A stretch of 64,000 nt of DNA from Mesonia aquimarina. Its GTDB lineage: Bacteria; Bacteroidota; Bacteroidia; Flavobacteriales; Flavobacteriaceae. The notes below the pieces were generated by a model. It made no database searches and was not told the origin of the DNA. It worked only from the letters and a program-made list of their open reading frames with translations. The translations under genes and the position numbers were made by a program. The stretch lies in the NCBI RefSeq assembly GCF_003667275.1, contig NZ_RCNV01000009.1:100848-164847 (forward strand), read 5' to 3'. Below, piece by piece: positions 17,780 to 25,984 of this stretch (position 1 is its first letter; every line of letters starts with the position of its first letter).

Positions 17780-19999
17780 CTACTTAATCATTTTCTTATG
17801 ATGTTCCTCATAACCCGCAATCTTAAATAGTTCCTCAAATCCATCTTTAAAATCATCATAATCAAATTCTTTAAAGTCAAATATATTTTGTCCTAAAGAA
17901 TGGGATTCCCTGTTTATATACCTGTAAAAAGCTTGAAATCTGTTTGAATTAAGTGGCTCTTGTTTAAAGAAGTTGTTCAAATCTTTCTTCTCAACAAAAT
18001 TGAAAAAATATTCAATTACATTTCTCATACAATTCGCAATTAAAGCTGGGTGTTGCTTTTCATCTTTAATTATATACCAATATGCTTGATAATCATTTTG
18101 TATTTCTTCATATCTCATTCTTTGAAAAGAGCTACCATCACCATTCTTTATTAATCTAATTAGTTTCTGATTTTCTTTTCGTTCTTGGTGTTTGGTTTCG
18201 GTAATCTCGTAGAAAAAATATAAGCTATGAGTTAGAATGAAAACTTACTCATAATTGTAATTCCAATTTACAATTCGTTCTCCCGTGTCTGGATTTTTTT
18301 TATTTTCTTTTTTTCCAAAAAACTCATTTTTTATTAATCTGCCGATATTAAAAACATAAATATGAGAAAGACTGGAAATTGGATCATCAATAACTATAAT
18401 CTTCTTTTTTCCAGTTTCTGTAACTTCCTGTTTTCCTTTACACATCTCAATAAAATACAAGAAACTGATAATCATTTTTTCTCCTTCGCTTAAGGAACGG
18501 AAAACCTTTTCTTCATTATCTTCTCGGACTATTTTGTATAAATTTTCAGAATGAGGTTCAATTTTAAAATCATTTATTCCTAAATCAATTAAACCGTCAT
18601 TTATACTTTTAATTGCTTCTTTAATATTGACAGTTTGTTTTTGTTGTTCTGAAATAATATTTCTTTGCTCAGAAATTTTATCATCTAAAGCTTCAATTGA
18701 ATCGGTTAATTTATCCGATTTAATTTTTGAATTATTTTTTTCTTTATTATAGGATTCAATGGTTTGGTCATAATCCCATCTCATATTCTCCCAAAATTGA
18801 CTTTTTATTTTTGATCTAACTTTTGTTTTCTGGTCAATATTCTTATTATGTTCTAAAATTGAGGTATTGATTTGATCTACGAGTTCATTAAAATCTTGTG
18901 TAGCTTTTACCGAACTATCTAAGGCAATGGCAACACTCGGAGTTTTTATTTTAGACTCTATTTTCTCTTTATTTGATTCAACTATTTTCGTTAATCTGGC
19001 ATATATAATTTCAAAGTCTTGTTTAAAGTCTTCGAATTTTGGATTTGTTTCATATATACTTTTATCTGGAATTGTCTTGATAGCATTAGAGTACTCATCT
19101 AAATAGGCTTTAAGTGAATTAAGATCAGATTCGTATGATTCATCAAAGTAACCTTGAATATTCTTTATCAGCTCATTGGTAATGCTTTTTTCTTGACAAA
19201 ACGGACAATTTTGATTTTCTTCTAAAGGAGGATTGGGTAAGTATTCCAAACCATCTTTAACCCAATCAGAATTACCTAGCTTAGTGATTAATTCCGATAC
19301 GCTACTATTTTCATTACCAACAATTGCCTTGCTAAATAATTCTTTTGATTCAATACCAGATGATGAAAAATTTATTTTTGGGACGTGAGTATATTTTTGA
19401 GCATTTTCACCAGAAATTGATTGTACTTCATCTTTAAGGTTTTCAATTGTTTTACTTGGCTTTGTAGTTGGTTTTGATATGGATTCTATATGACTAAATA
19501 ACTTATCTTTTGATCCTTTATGTCCTTCTAAGCAAAATTCAAGTACCCGATCACCTCCGCTGTAATCAGTCTTAATTTTCCAAACAGTATTTTTTGCGTT
19601 ATCAAGTTTATTATCTAACGATTTTTTTTCCTTTCCTAAATCTTCAATCTTTTTTTCTTTTACTTTATCAAGTTCATTAATTTCTTTTTCAGCTTCAGCT
19701 ATTTTTATTTCGGCCTCCTTATTTTCTTTTGATAAAGTGAAAATACCTTTGAGATTTTCAGATTCGAAAAAGCTCTCTTGTATGAAAGTTTGGTTATATA
19801 CAAGTATTTCGTGATTATCATCTAAACCCTCAACGGAACAATTTTTAAATTTCTCAAGATCTCTTTTGAGCAGATAATTTGATAATGTGCTTTTACCCGT
19901 TCCATTTAAACCGTAAATCAGATTTACCTTCTTATCCGTTTCTAATATCGCTTGACTTTTATAGCTCGCTACTTTATTTAAATTTATCTTACTTATCAA
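17780..19999 (-). pseudogene. RloC-like zinc-hook anticodon nuclease interrupted by one in-frame stop
   Basis: One frame of 740 codons with a single TAA at 18245-18247. Upstream part (584 residues): Walker A GLNGTGKST at 30-38, coiled coil, zinc hook CPFC at 265-268, second coiled coil, signature RSLSEGEKM, Walker B IIVIDDPISSLSH. In the same frame after the stop: VFILTHSLYFFYE (H-loop), then a C-terminal domain with R659 and E663 (MRNVIEYFF) and H700 (INRESHS), the Arg-Glu-His triad of PrrC/RloC anticodon nucleases. RloC proteins combine exactly these parts. The stop separates the NTPase from the nuclease. A downstream ATG (codon 628) could start the 112-residue tail alone, after the H-loop. 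Probably inactivated recently, since no other damage is visible. Confidence 0.85.
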
Positions 20000-20037
20000 T
20001 TCTTCAGTTTTTTATGAAACGATAGTTTTCTGGGGTA

Positions 20038-20182
20038 TGGCGCACACCGTGTTTACATATAGTTTATTGCGTGTTTTAAGCACCTAATTTAGCAAATACA
20101 AACCAAATAGAAAATCCGCGAGGATTTTCGTAAGTAGGCTTGCACTAGCAATAAATTATATGCGGTATTGCAAACTGGCTTT
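20038..20182. repeat. Cassette-flanking intergenic repeat, left copy
   Basis: Contains TTGCGTG, TTTAGCAAATACAAACCAAA and the hairpin GAAAATCC-GCGA-GGATTTTC, then AGTAGGC and AGCAATAAATT. A diverged copy in the same orientation lies on the other side of the putAbiC-like gene at 21098-21236. I recall similar intergenic elements in other Bacteroidota. Confidence 0.6.
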
Positions 20183-20193
20183 TAATTTATTTC

Positions 20194-21069
20194 TTATCCT
20201 AAATTTCCTTTTCGAGATTCCCATTTCCTTTTTTCTTCCTCAAAGTTTTCTTCCTTAATTCGTAGATTTGAAAATTCTATTACTGGTTTTAAAAAAATTC
20301 TTGCTCTACTAAATCTGTAGCTTTGTTCTACACTAAAACCATTTTCAATGTAATCTTCAGGCTCCATAAATTCCAATTCATCTTCTTGGATTTTAGAAAT
20401 TCTTTCAATGACGCCCATTTTTACAAATCCAATATTAACAAAAAATAAATTTTTTAAGTCGTTTAATTCTTCAATCTCTAAATTTGATTTGAAAATTAAC
20501 CTTTGTAAAACTTCTACGGTATTATAAATATTTTGTGCAAATTCAGTGATATTTGATTCGTTAGGATTGTATAATTTTAGTAATTTGATTATAGCAGTTT
20601 TCTTTTCTTTTTTAAATTGTTCATCTGATTTATCAATACCTTGATAAACTTCATATAAGTTTTTATCAAGAAAAGTAATAGCTTCGTCTCCTTTCAACTT
20701 TTCCATATTAGTATCAAAGTTGAAATTCTCAATATATTTTTCAAATCTATTGAGTTGATTATAAACTAGACTAGTCGTTCTATTCATTAAAAACTCTTTG
20801 CGAGTTTCTTTCATTTCGTTTCTTTGTAATTCTAATTCAACTCGTTGATTTTGTAATTCCTGCTTTTGAATTAAAATTGTGACAATTACTCCAGCTAGAG
20901 CAAGACCTGAAAACAAAGCATTAAGTGCTCCATATGTGTCGCCAAAAGTTCCGCTTTTCGTCCAATCTGAGAAAAAATAATTTACGCCAAAAGGATATCC
21001 AATAGATATAATTATTAATAAAATTGCTATTAGAGTAAAATTCTTTAAATGATTTTCTTTTTTGCTCAT
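20194..21069 (-). CDS. Putative phage abortive-infection membrane protein (putAbiC-like)
   Basis: 291 residues. Two membrane segments, residues ~10-31 (FTLIAILLIIISIGYPFGVN) and ~48-67 (ALFSGLALAGVIVTILIQ), separated by SGTFGDTYGALN, then a charged coiled coil (QKQELQNQRVELELQRNEMK) and a soluble C-terminal domain. The GTFGDTYGALNALFSGLA block followed by the coiled coil is typical of the putative phage abortive infection (putAbiC, Pfam16872-type) family. The membrane anchor suggests a membrane-acting or sensing defence protein. It is a single gene with its own flanking repeats rather than part of an operon. Mechanism unknown. Confidence 0.7.
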   Translation of the reverse strand: MSKKENHLKNFTLIAILLIIISIGYPFGVNYFFSDWTKSGTFGDTYGALNALFSGLALAGVIVTILIQKQELQNQRVELELQRNEMKETRKEFLMNRTTSLVYNQLNRFEKYIENFNFDTNMEKLKGDEAITFLDKNLYEVYQGIDKSDEQFKKEKKTAIIKLLKLYNPNESNITEFAQNIYNTVEVLQRLIFKSNLEIEELNDLKNLFFVNIGFVKMGVIERISKIQEDELEFMEPEDYIENGFSVEQSYRFSRARIFLKPVIEFSNLRIKEENFEEEKRKWESRKGNLG

Positions 21070-21097
21070 AATTTATATAGAATCCTTACTTTTTTTC

Positions 21098-21236
21098 AGC
21101 CTGTTGGCAATGTCTCCTCCGGCTATGAGTAGTTGCGTGGATTAGCACTGAACTTTGCAAATACACGCCAAACTGAAAATCCTCAAGTATTTTCTGAAGT
21201 AAGCGATATATAGCAATTACTTATAGTTGTGTCTAG
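21098..21236. repeat. Cassette-flanking intergenic repeat, right copy
   Basis: Aligns with 20038-20182: TTGCGTGGATTAGCACTGAA, TTTGCAAATACACGCCAAAC, GAAAAT...ATTTTC, GTAAGCGATATATAGCAATT. It sits between the OLD-nuclease stop (21237) and the putAbiC start (21069). Confidence 0.6.
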
Positions 21237-23198
21237 TTATTTTATTATATCTTTTATTTCTTCAATCCAACCTAATGTTTTATTTATATCAGAGTTTTCA
21301 GTTATTTCTATATATTTTTCAGCAAAAACTATTTTGTTGTTGCCATAATTTTTATTAAAAAAAGCTTTCAAAATATCTTTTTCGGAATCCTTTAAATCTA
21401 ATGCGTTTTTAGAATAGATAGATTCTTCTCTTATACTTTCAGGTTTAATTAATCGTTTTAATTCTTCATTGTCATTTGACAGATGTTTTAAAGCTTCTAT
21501 GTAATGAGTTGAGTCTAATGAATCTTCTATTGTTGTTTCTGTAGTCAAATCAGAATTAATTTTGTGTAAAATTGTGTTATCGTTTTTATTAAATACTAAC
21601 CTTTTAAAATACAGGTTTTTATTGTTAATGACGGTCTCTGCATCAACTCTATTTGCATCAGTGTCAATTAAACAAATTATTTTTCCTTTTTTGTCATAAT
21701 CGGTATCTTTAAAAGGTCCCAATAAATAGTTATAAATTTTCATTACTTCTTCGTAACCTCCAACAGGTAGTATCCTTAGTTTTTGTTCTTGTATCTCTTT
21801 TTTAAAGTAATATTCAAAATATATTTTTTCTGATGAACCTTCACATATTATCCAATTATAAGGTTCTTCTTGAATTAAAGAAATAGTAATAGATTGTATT
21901 AAATCATTATAAGATTTAATACGATAATCTATTGATAAAGGTCCTCTAATTTTAGCTTTTTTATGTCTTTCTTTTTCTTGTTTTATAAATTCTCTAAAAT
22001 TGCTTAAACTGAAAAAATCTGTTGTGATTTTATTGTCAGAATTTTTATTTATTGAAGTTGCCGTTCCTTCTGTTACGATTGGTAAAAAACCGTACCAATG
22101 AGTTGTAATTAAGATTTGATGATTTTCTCTAGCTATTTCAATTAACTTTTCGAATTGTTCGTAACAATTACTAATATGTAATGATGATTCAGGTTCGTCA
22201 ATTGCTATTATTAGGTTAGAATCTCTATCCAAATTCTTTTTTAAGAAAGAATATGCTAAACCTATTAAAGCTTTTCTTTTTTCACCTGAACTTAGTTCAT
22301 TTACAGATATTGTTTTTGTTGAACCAGGGATTTTTTTGTTAAGTTCTTTAATAGAAAAATAAGATTCAATTATTTTAGAAACTAAATCTGGCATTGTTAA
22401 GTTATTTTTATATTTACCCTTATAAGTATAGGTTTCTAAAACACTTTCAATGTCTTTTACAAATTTATCTAAATGTCCATTTATTTGATTAATAGTTTTT
22501 TGAGTAATTGCTTTTTCAATTTCTGATTGAACATTTTTGTCCATTAATTTTTGCATATCCTGTGTTTCTAACTTAGTATAAGTTTGAACATCAGTTTCTA
22601 CAGGTATATATAAATACGAGTAATGTGAAATTATATATTCATAAAACCCATTAAAATATTCTTGCAATTCTGTTTCTTCATATTCTTTATGAGGTTTATC
22701 ATTTATAAATGAAAGTTTCTTTTGATATGAACCAAAAAAACAACCACTACTTTTATATTTTCTTCCTACTAATAATAAAAAGTATTCATCAGGACTAAAT
22801 TTTTCTTTAATTTTTTTTCTATGTTCATAAAAAGCTTCTAAAGATGCTCCCTTTGCCTTTTCATTTGTGCTCCATAAAAAATCTGATAAATTTTCAGCTT
22901 TTTTATATTGTTCTATATCTGCTTTTAAGGAATTACGTAATTTATTTTTAGGAATTAAAAAAATAGGAAGAATATAAGGACTATTATTTCCACTTATACC
23001 TTCGGATTTAGCCTCATAATTGATAGACCAATCAGTAAAAGGTCTTTTGTTAAAAAAACAATCAAAGGACTCTAAAATAGAACTTTTTCCTGCTCCATTT
23101 TCACCAAGAATACTTGAGAATTTTGTGCCGTCAGATAATGGTAAATAGTTAACTCCTTTATATATCTTATAATGTCTTATTATTAGTGATATTATCAT
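21237..23198 (-). CDS. OLD-family ATP-dependent endonuclease (AAA ATPase + TOPRIM)
   Basis: 653 residues. ABC-type ATPase: Walker A LGENGAGKSS at 31-40, signature VNELSSGEKRKALIG, Walker B LIIAIDEPESSLHIS, H-loop ILITTHWYGFLP. C-terminal TOPRIM nuclease: acidic motif WIICEGSSEKIYFEYYF (Glu) and ICLIDTDANR (Asp-x-Asp), plus a basic IVFAEKY near the end. This is the overettingham (OLD) layout used in several anti-phage systems (class 1 OLD, GajA of Gabija, PARIS fusions, retron effectors). No UvrD-like helicase (GajB), reverse transcriptase or separate DUF4435 gene is adjacent, so it appears to be a stand-alone OLD nuclease. Single-gene unit, 158 bp downstream of an XRE regulator. Confidence 0.8.
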   Translation of the reverse strand: MIISLIIRHYKIYKGVNYLPLSDGTKFSSILGENGAGKSSILESFDCFFNKRPFTDWSINYEAKSEGISGNNSPYILPIFLIPKNKLRNSLKADIEQYKKAENLSDFLWSTNEKAKGASLEAFYEHRKKIKEKFSPDEYFLLLVGRKYKSSGCFFGSYQKKLSFINDKPHKEYEETELQEYFNGFYEYIISHYSYLYIPVETDVQTYTKLETQDMQKLMDKNVQSEIEKAITQKTINQINGHLDKFVKDIESVLETYTYKGKYKNNLTMPDLVSKIIESYFSIKELNKKIPGSTKTISVNELSSGEKRKALIGLAYSFLKKNLDRDSNLIIAIDEPESSLHISNCYEQFEKLIEIARENHQILITTHWYGFLPIVTEGTATSINKNSDNKITTDFFSLSNFREFIKQEKERHKKAKIRGPLSIDYRIKSYNDLIQSITISLIQEEPYNWIICEGSSEKIYFEYYFKKEIQEQKLRILPVGGYEEVMKIYNYLLGPFKDTDYDKKGKIICLIDTDANRVDAETVINNKNLYFKRLVFNKNDNTILHKINSDLTTETTIEDSLDSTHYIEALKHLSNDNEELKRLIKPESIREESIYSKNALDLKDSEKDILKAFFNKNYGNNKIVFAEKYIEITENSDINKTLGWIEEIKDIIK

Positions 23199-23355
23199 TT
23201 ATTATTTCTGTTTCTAATTAGGCACAATAGGTTATATTGTAACAAATATTCCGTTTTATAATAATTATTCCAAGATGATTTTTTGTTATGGTTGTAGTAA
23301 AGAAAGAATGAGTTTCTAAGCCAATTCAAGAATTATAGAAAGTATAATTCTAACT

Positions 23356-23577
23356 CTATTTGTTCGGCAACTCAATATCCTTACAAACTTTTTTAAAAAG
23401 AAAACCGGGATCCTCATCTACAGCTAACGCAATTAAATATAACTCTCTAACTCTTAATTGAGTGCTTGGATTATTCGCCAATTCACTCAACCGAGTTTTG
23501 CTAATTCCTGTTTTACGAGAAACATCTGATCTATTAATAGATTTTTTAGCAAAATAGAGCCCTAGTTCAGTCATCAA
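23356..23577 (-). CDS. Small XRE-family helix-turn-helix regulator
   Basis: 73 residues. MMTELGLYFAKKSINRSDVS then RKTGISKTRLSELANNPSTQ is a lambda-Cro/C1-type HTH (recognition helix around SKTRLSELA). The C-terminal ELYLIALAVDEDPGFLFKKV packs as helices 4-5. It lies upstream of the OLD nuclease on the same strand and divergently from the sigma-like gene at 23781, so it could control either or both. Direction of regulation is not evident. Confidence 0.85.
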   Translation of the reverse strand: MMTELGLYFAKKSINRSDVSRKTGISKTRLSELANNPSTQLRVRELYLIALAVDEDPGFLFKKVCKDIELPNK

Positions 23578-23780
23578 TTTATCTTCTTTTCAATACATAA
23601 AGTTAGGCTTTAAGTTAAAGTTTTCCGATTATCTAAACTTTTACTTGTGATTTTATCTTTTAATCAATACATTTATTCCGAATTTAAGAACATATTATCA
23701 TAATAAATAAAATATTATTTTAACTGATAAACACAATATCCCATTTCACACCCTCATTTCTGCTTTAAAAAAAGCTAAAA

Positions 23781-24614
23781 ATGCGCGTTAAAGCCCGAAA
23801 TCTTATGCAAACCCAAGACTTCCAAAACCTAAAACAAGGTAAGCCCATCGCTTTAGAACACCTCTATCAACAATACAGTCGCATGCTTTTTTGGTTGGGC
23901 AAGGAATTGATACGGGATGAGTTCGTGATTGAAACCTTGGTACAAGAAAGTTTTTTAACCCTATGGAAACATCGGGATACGCTAGAAACCCCACAGCACA
24001 TCTTCTTTTTCCTGCGCTATGTCATGAAACGGGAATGCACCTATTATTACTGTCGGCCCAAAAATAAGTTTAACCGTTCCATCAACCGACTCAGTTTTTA
24101 CGGCAACTATGAAGATTATATGCTAGGGCACGATCCGGTGGCGGAGGAAGATGAACATTTATTGGAACAAGAAGCTACCCAACGAGCCTTTGAACAGGTT
24201 AAAAACGTACTCCCCTACTTGAGTGCCGAGCGAAGTCGGCTGATCGAACTTTGCATTACCTATGGCTTTCAGTATAAAGCCATTGCCGAGGTGATGGGAA
24301 AAGGAATTACCCAAACCGCCAATGAGGTAAAACGTGCCATTGCCGAACTCAAAAGCATCCTGCGGCAAGACAATGCCCTTGAACCGGAAAAGCCCCAAAA
24401 GGCGCTAAAGCTACAAGGCAAAATGACCGAGGAACAAGCCAAGGTGTTTCAATTGCGTTGTGAAGAGGCCTATTCCTTTGCCCGTATCGCGGAAGAATTA
24501 AACTGCTCTCAAAAAGAAGCGCAACAGGAGTTTATGACCGCCTATAGCTTTATGCAGCAACAGCACGAACAACAAACAAACTCCCTCGGGGCAAGCCTCC
24601 AAGGCATTCGTTAG
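23781..24614 (+). CDS. ECF-sigma-70-like factor with an extra C-terminal HTH, paired with dCas12f-like gene
   Basis: 277 residues against ~180-200 for an ECF sigma factor. Region sigma2 at ~24-90 (LEHLYQQYSRMLFWLGKELI, ETLVQESFLTLWKHRDTLET, FFFLRYVMKREC); sigma4 at ~143-195 (VLPYLSAERSRLIEL, FQYKAIAEVMGKGITQTANE). An additional sigma4-like helix-turn-helix follows at ~213-260 (KMTEEQAKVFQLRCEEAYSF then ARIAEELNCSQKEAQQE). ATG at 23781 is used; the ATG at codon 9 (23805) is equally plausible. The stop lies inside a genomic repeat that extends to the next gene, 72 bp away, which encodes a catalytically dead Cas12f-like protein. I infer that this sigma factor is recruited to DNA by that RNA-guided protein. 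The third domain could be the docking surface. More GC-rich than its surroundings. Confidence 0.8.
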   Translation: MRVKARNLMQTQDFQNLKQGKPIALEHLYQQYSRMLFWLGKELIRDEFVIETLVQESFLTLWKHRDTLETPQHIFFFLRYVMKRECTYYYCRPKNKFNRSINRLSFYGNYEDYMLGHDPVAEEDEHLLEQEATQRAFEQVKNVLPYLSAERSRLIELCITYGFQYKAIAEVMGKGITQTANEVKRAIAELKSILRQDNALEPEKPQKALKLQGKMTEEQAKVFQLRCEEAYSFARIAEELNCSQKEAQQEFMTAYSFMQQQHEQQTNSLGASLQGIR

Positions 24615-24672
24615 AAACAAATTTTCAATTTCAAGGCAAGCCTCGGGGAGTAATCCCGTTGGCGGTGCCAAA
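24580..24672 (+). repeat. CTACCTCG...GGCGGTGCC intergenic repeat, copy A (between sigma and dCas12f genes)
   Basis: Shares GGCATTCGTT(A/G)GAAACAA, ATTTTCAATTTC(A/G)AGGCAAGC and GGCGGTGCCA with copies at 32069-32173 and 46266-46366. The ends pair (ACTCCC with GGGGAGT). It supplies the last ~11 codons and the stop of the sigma-like gene and ends 14 bp before the next start codon. Confidence 0.8.
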
Positions 24673-24686
24673 AACCGGTATCTAAG

Positions 24687-25784
24687 ATGAAAAAGAATAC
24701 GATCAAACTCACCCGAAAAATACAAGTGGTAGTCGATCTCCCCACAGCGGAAGAACGCAAAGAAGCCATCGGAAAACTATACGACTGGCAAGATCGCGCG
24801 TATAGAACAGCAAACCTGATGGCTTCGCACCTCTATGTACAGGAAATGATAAAAGAATTCTTTTACCTATCGGAAGGGATACAATACAAACTAGTCGATG
24901 AACAAAAAGAACCAAACGGCATCTTACAAACCTCCCGGATGAATACCATCTATCAGGTCACCTCCAAACGTTTTAAAGGCAAGATGCCCACCAACATTAT
25001 TTCCTGCTTAAAGGCGACTATGTACAGTAATTTTAAAAAGAACCGTGATGCTTATTGGCGGGGCGAAAGTTCCTTGATGAACTTTAAACGGGATATGCCT
25101 TTTCCTTTTACCACCGAAGGCATGAGCAAACTGGTCTATGACAACGAAAAGAAAGCCTTTTGCTTTCGCTTGTTTAAGATTCCATTAAAAACCTATTTAG
25201 GCAGGGATCATAGCGATAAGTGGAAACTGTTGCAGCGTGTCACCCGAGGTGAACTCAAGTTATGCACCTCCCATTTACAGCTGAAAGACGGAAAAACCTT
25301 CTGGCTAGCGGTATTCGAATTGGAAAAAGAAAAGCATGCCTTAAAACCAGGAGTGGTAGCGGAAGTTTCACTTTCGTTGGAATATCCCCTCGTGCTTAAA
25401 GTCGGAACAAAACGTTTTCCCATCGGTACCAAAGAAGAGTTTTTACACCGAAGACTTGCCATACAAGCCGCTCGAAAACGCGCACAGGTAGGCGTGACTT
25501 ATGCCAAATCAGGCAAAGGACGCAAACGGAAATTAAAAGCTTTAGAAAGCTACCGGCAAATGGAACGGAACTATATCAAAAATCGCTTACACGTCTATAG
25601 CCGGCGATTAATCGATTTCTGCGTTCAACAACAAGCAGGAACATTAATGCTGATGAATCAAGAAGATAAAATCGGCATCGCCAAGGAAGAAGAATTTGTA
25701 TTTCGAAATTGGAGCTATTACGAATTAATCACCAAGATAAAATACAAAGCCAACAAAGCGGGGATTGAAGTGATTGTTGGGTAG
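24687..25784 (+). CDS. Nuclease-dead Cas12f/TnpB-like RNA-guided DNA-binding protein
   Basis: 365 residues; active Cas12f are ~400-550. N-terminal beta strand NTIKLTRKIQVVVD and helices follow the Cas12f/TnpB wedge-REC layout, with PTNIISCLKATMYSNFKKNR and FKRDMPFPF typical of Bacteroidota members. The RuvC part is recognisable but lacks catalysis: RuvC-I GIDxGxxxPLV is EVSLSLEYPLV (Asp to S228), RuvC-II xGTxxxExL is AGTLMLMNQ (Glu to M323), and the protein ends at IKYKANKAGIEVIVG, before the CxxC zinc ribbon and RuvC-III Asp. The bridge-helix region (RRLAIQAARKRAQ, KSGKGRKRKLKALESYRQME) is kept. It should bind guide RNA and target DNA without cutting. Linked to the sigma-like gene 72 bp upstream; a structured RNA candidate lies 200 bp downstream. 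GC-richer than neighbours, no transposon ends. Confidence 0.85.
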   Translation: MKKNTIKLTRKIQVVVDLPTAEERKEAIGKLYDWQDRAYRTANLMASHLYVQEMIKEFFYLSEGIQYKLVDEQKEPNGILQTSRMNTIYQVTSKRFKGKMPTNIISCLKATMYSNFKKNRDAYWRGESSLMNFKRDMPFPFTTEGMSKLVYDNEKKAFCFRLFKIPLKTYLGRDHSDKWKLLQRVTRGELKLCTSHLQLKDGKTFWLAVFELEKEKHALKPGVVAEVSLSLEYPLVLKVGTKRFPIGTKEEFLHRRLAIQAARKRAQVGVTYAKSGKGRKRKLKALESYRQMERNYIKNRLHVYSRRLIDFCVQQQAGTLMLMNQEDKIGIAKEEEFVFRNWSYYELITKIKYKANKAGIEVIVG

Positions 25785-25888
25785 TGAGAAGTGAGTAATG
25801 AGTAATTAGTAGTTAATGAGGAATAAAATGCTAAATTTTGAATTTTAAATTTTAAATATTCATAAAAAACCACAATGAAGTACCGTCA

Positions 25889-25909
25889 CCCTGAACTTGA
25901 TTCAGGGTC
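25889..25909 (+). terminator. Hairpin after dCas12f-like gene
   Basis: CCCTGAA-CTTGA-TTCAGGG stem-loop about 105 bp after the stop. It resembles the arms of the palindromic repeat at 42634-42712 and lacks a T-run, so the terminator call is tentative. Confidence 0.35.
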
Positions 25910-25984
25910 TCATCCTCAAGATATTGTTTTTTCAGTATAGTAGAAACTCTTGAATTTGAAATTCGAAATTAAAAATTTGAAATA

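Noticed and set aside
21237..23198. Gabija system
   Set aside because: No GajB/UvrD-type helicase gene is adjacent; the next genes are a membrane Abi protein and an XRE regulator.
24687..25784. Active TnpB transposon nuclease of an IS200/IS605 element
   Set aside because: Catalytic acids and zinc ribbon are missing, no TnpA gene or transposon end hairpins are present, and the gene is linked to a sigma factor.
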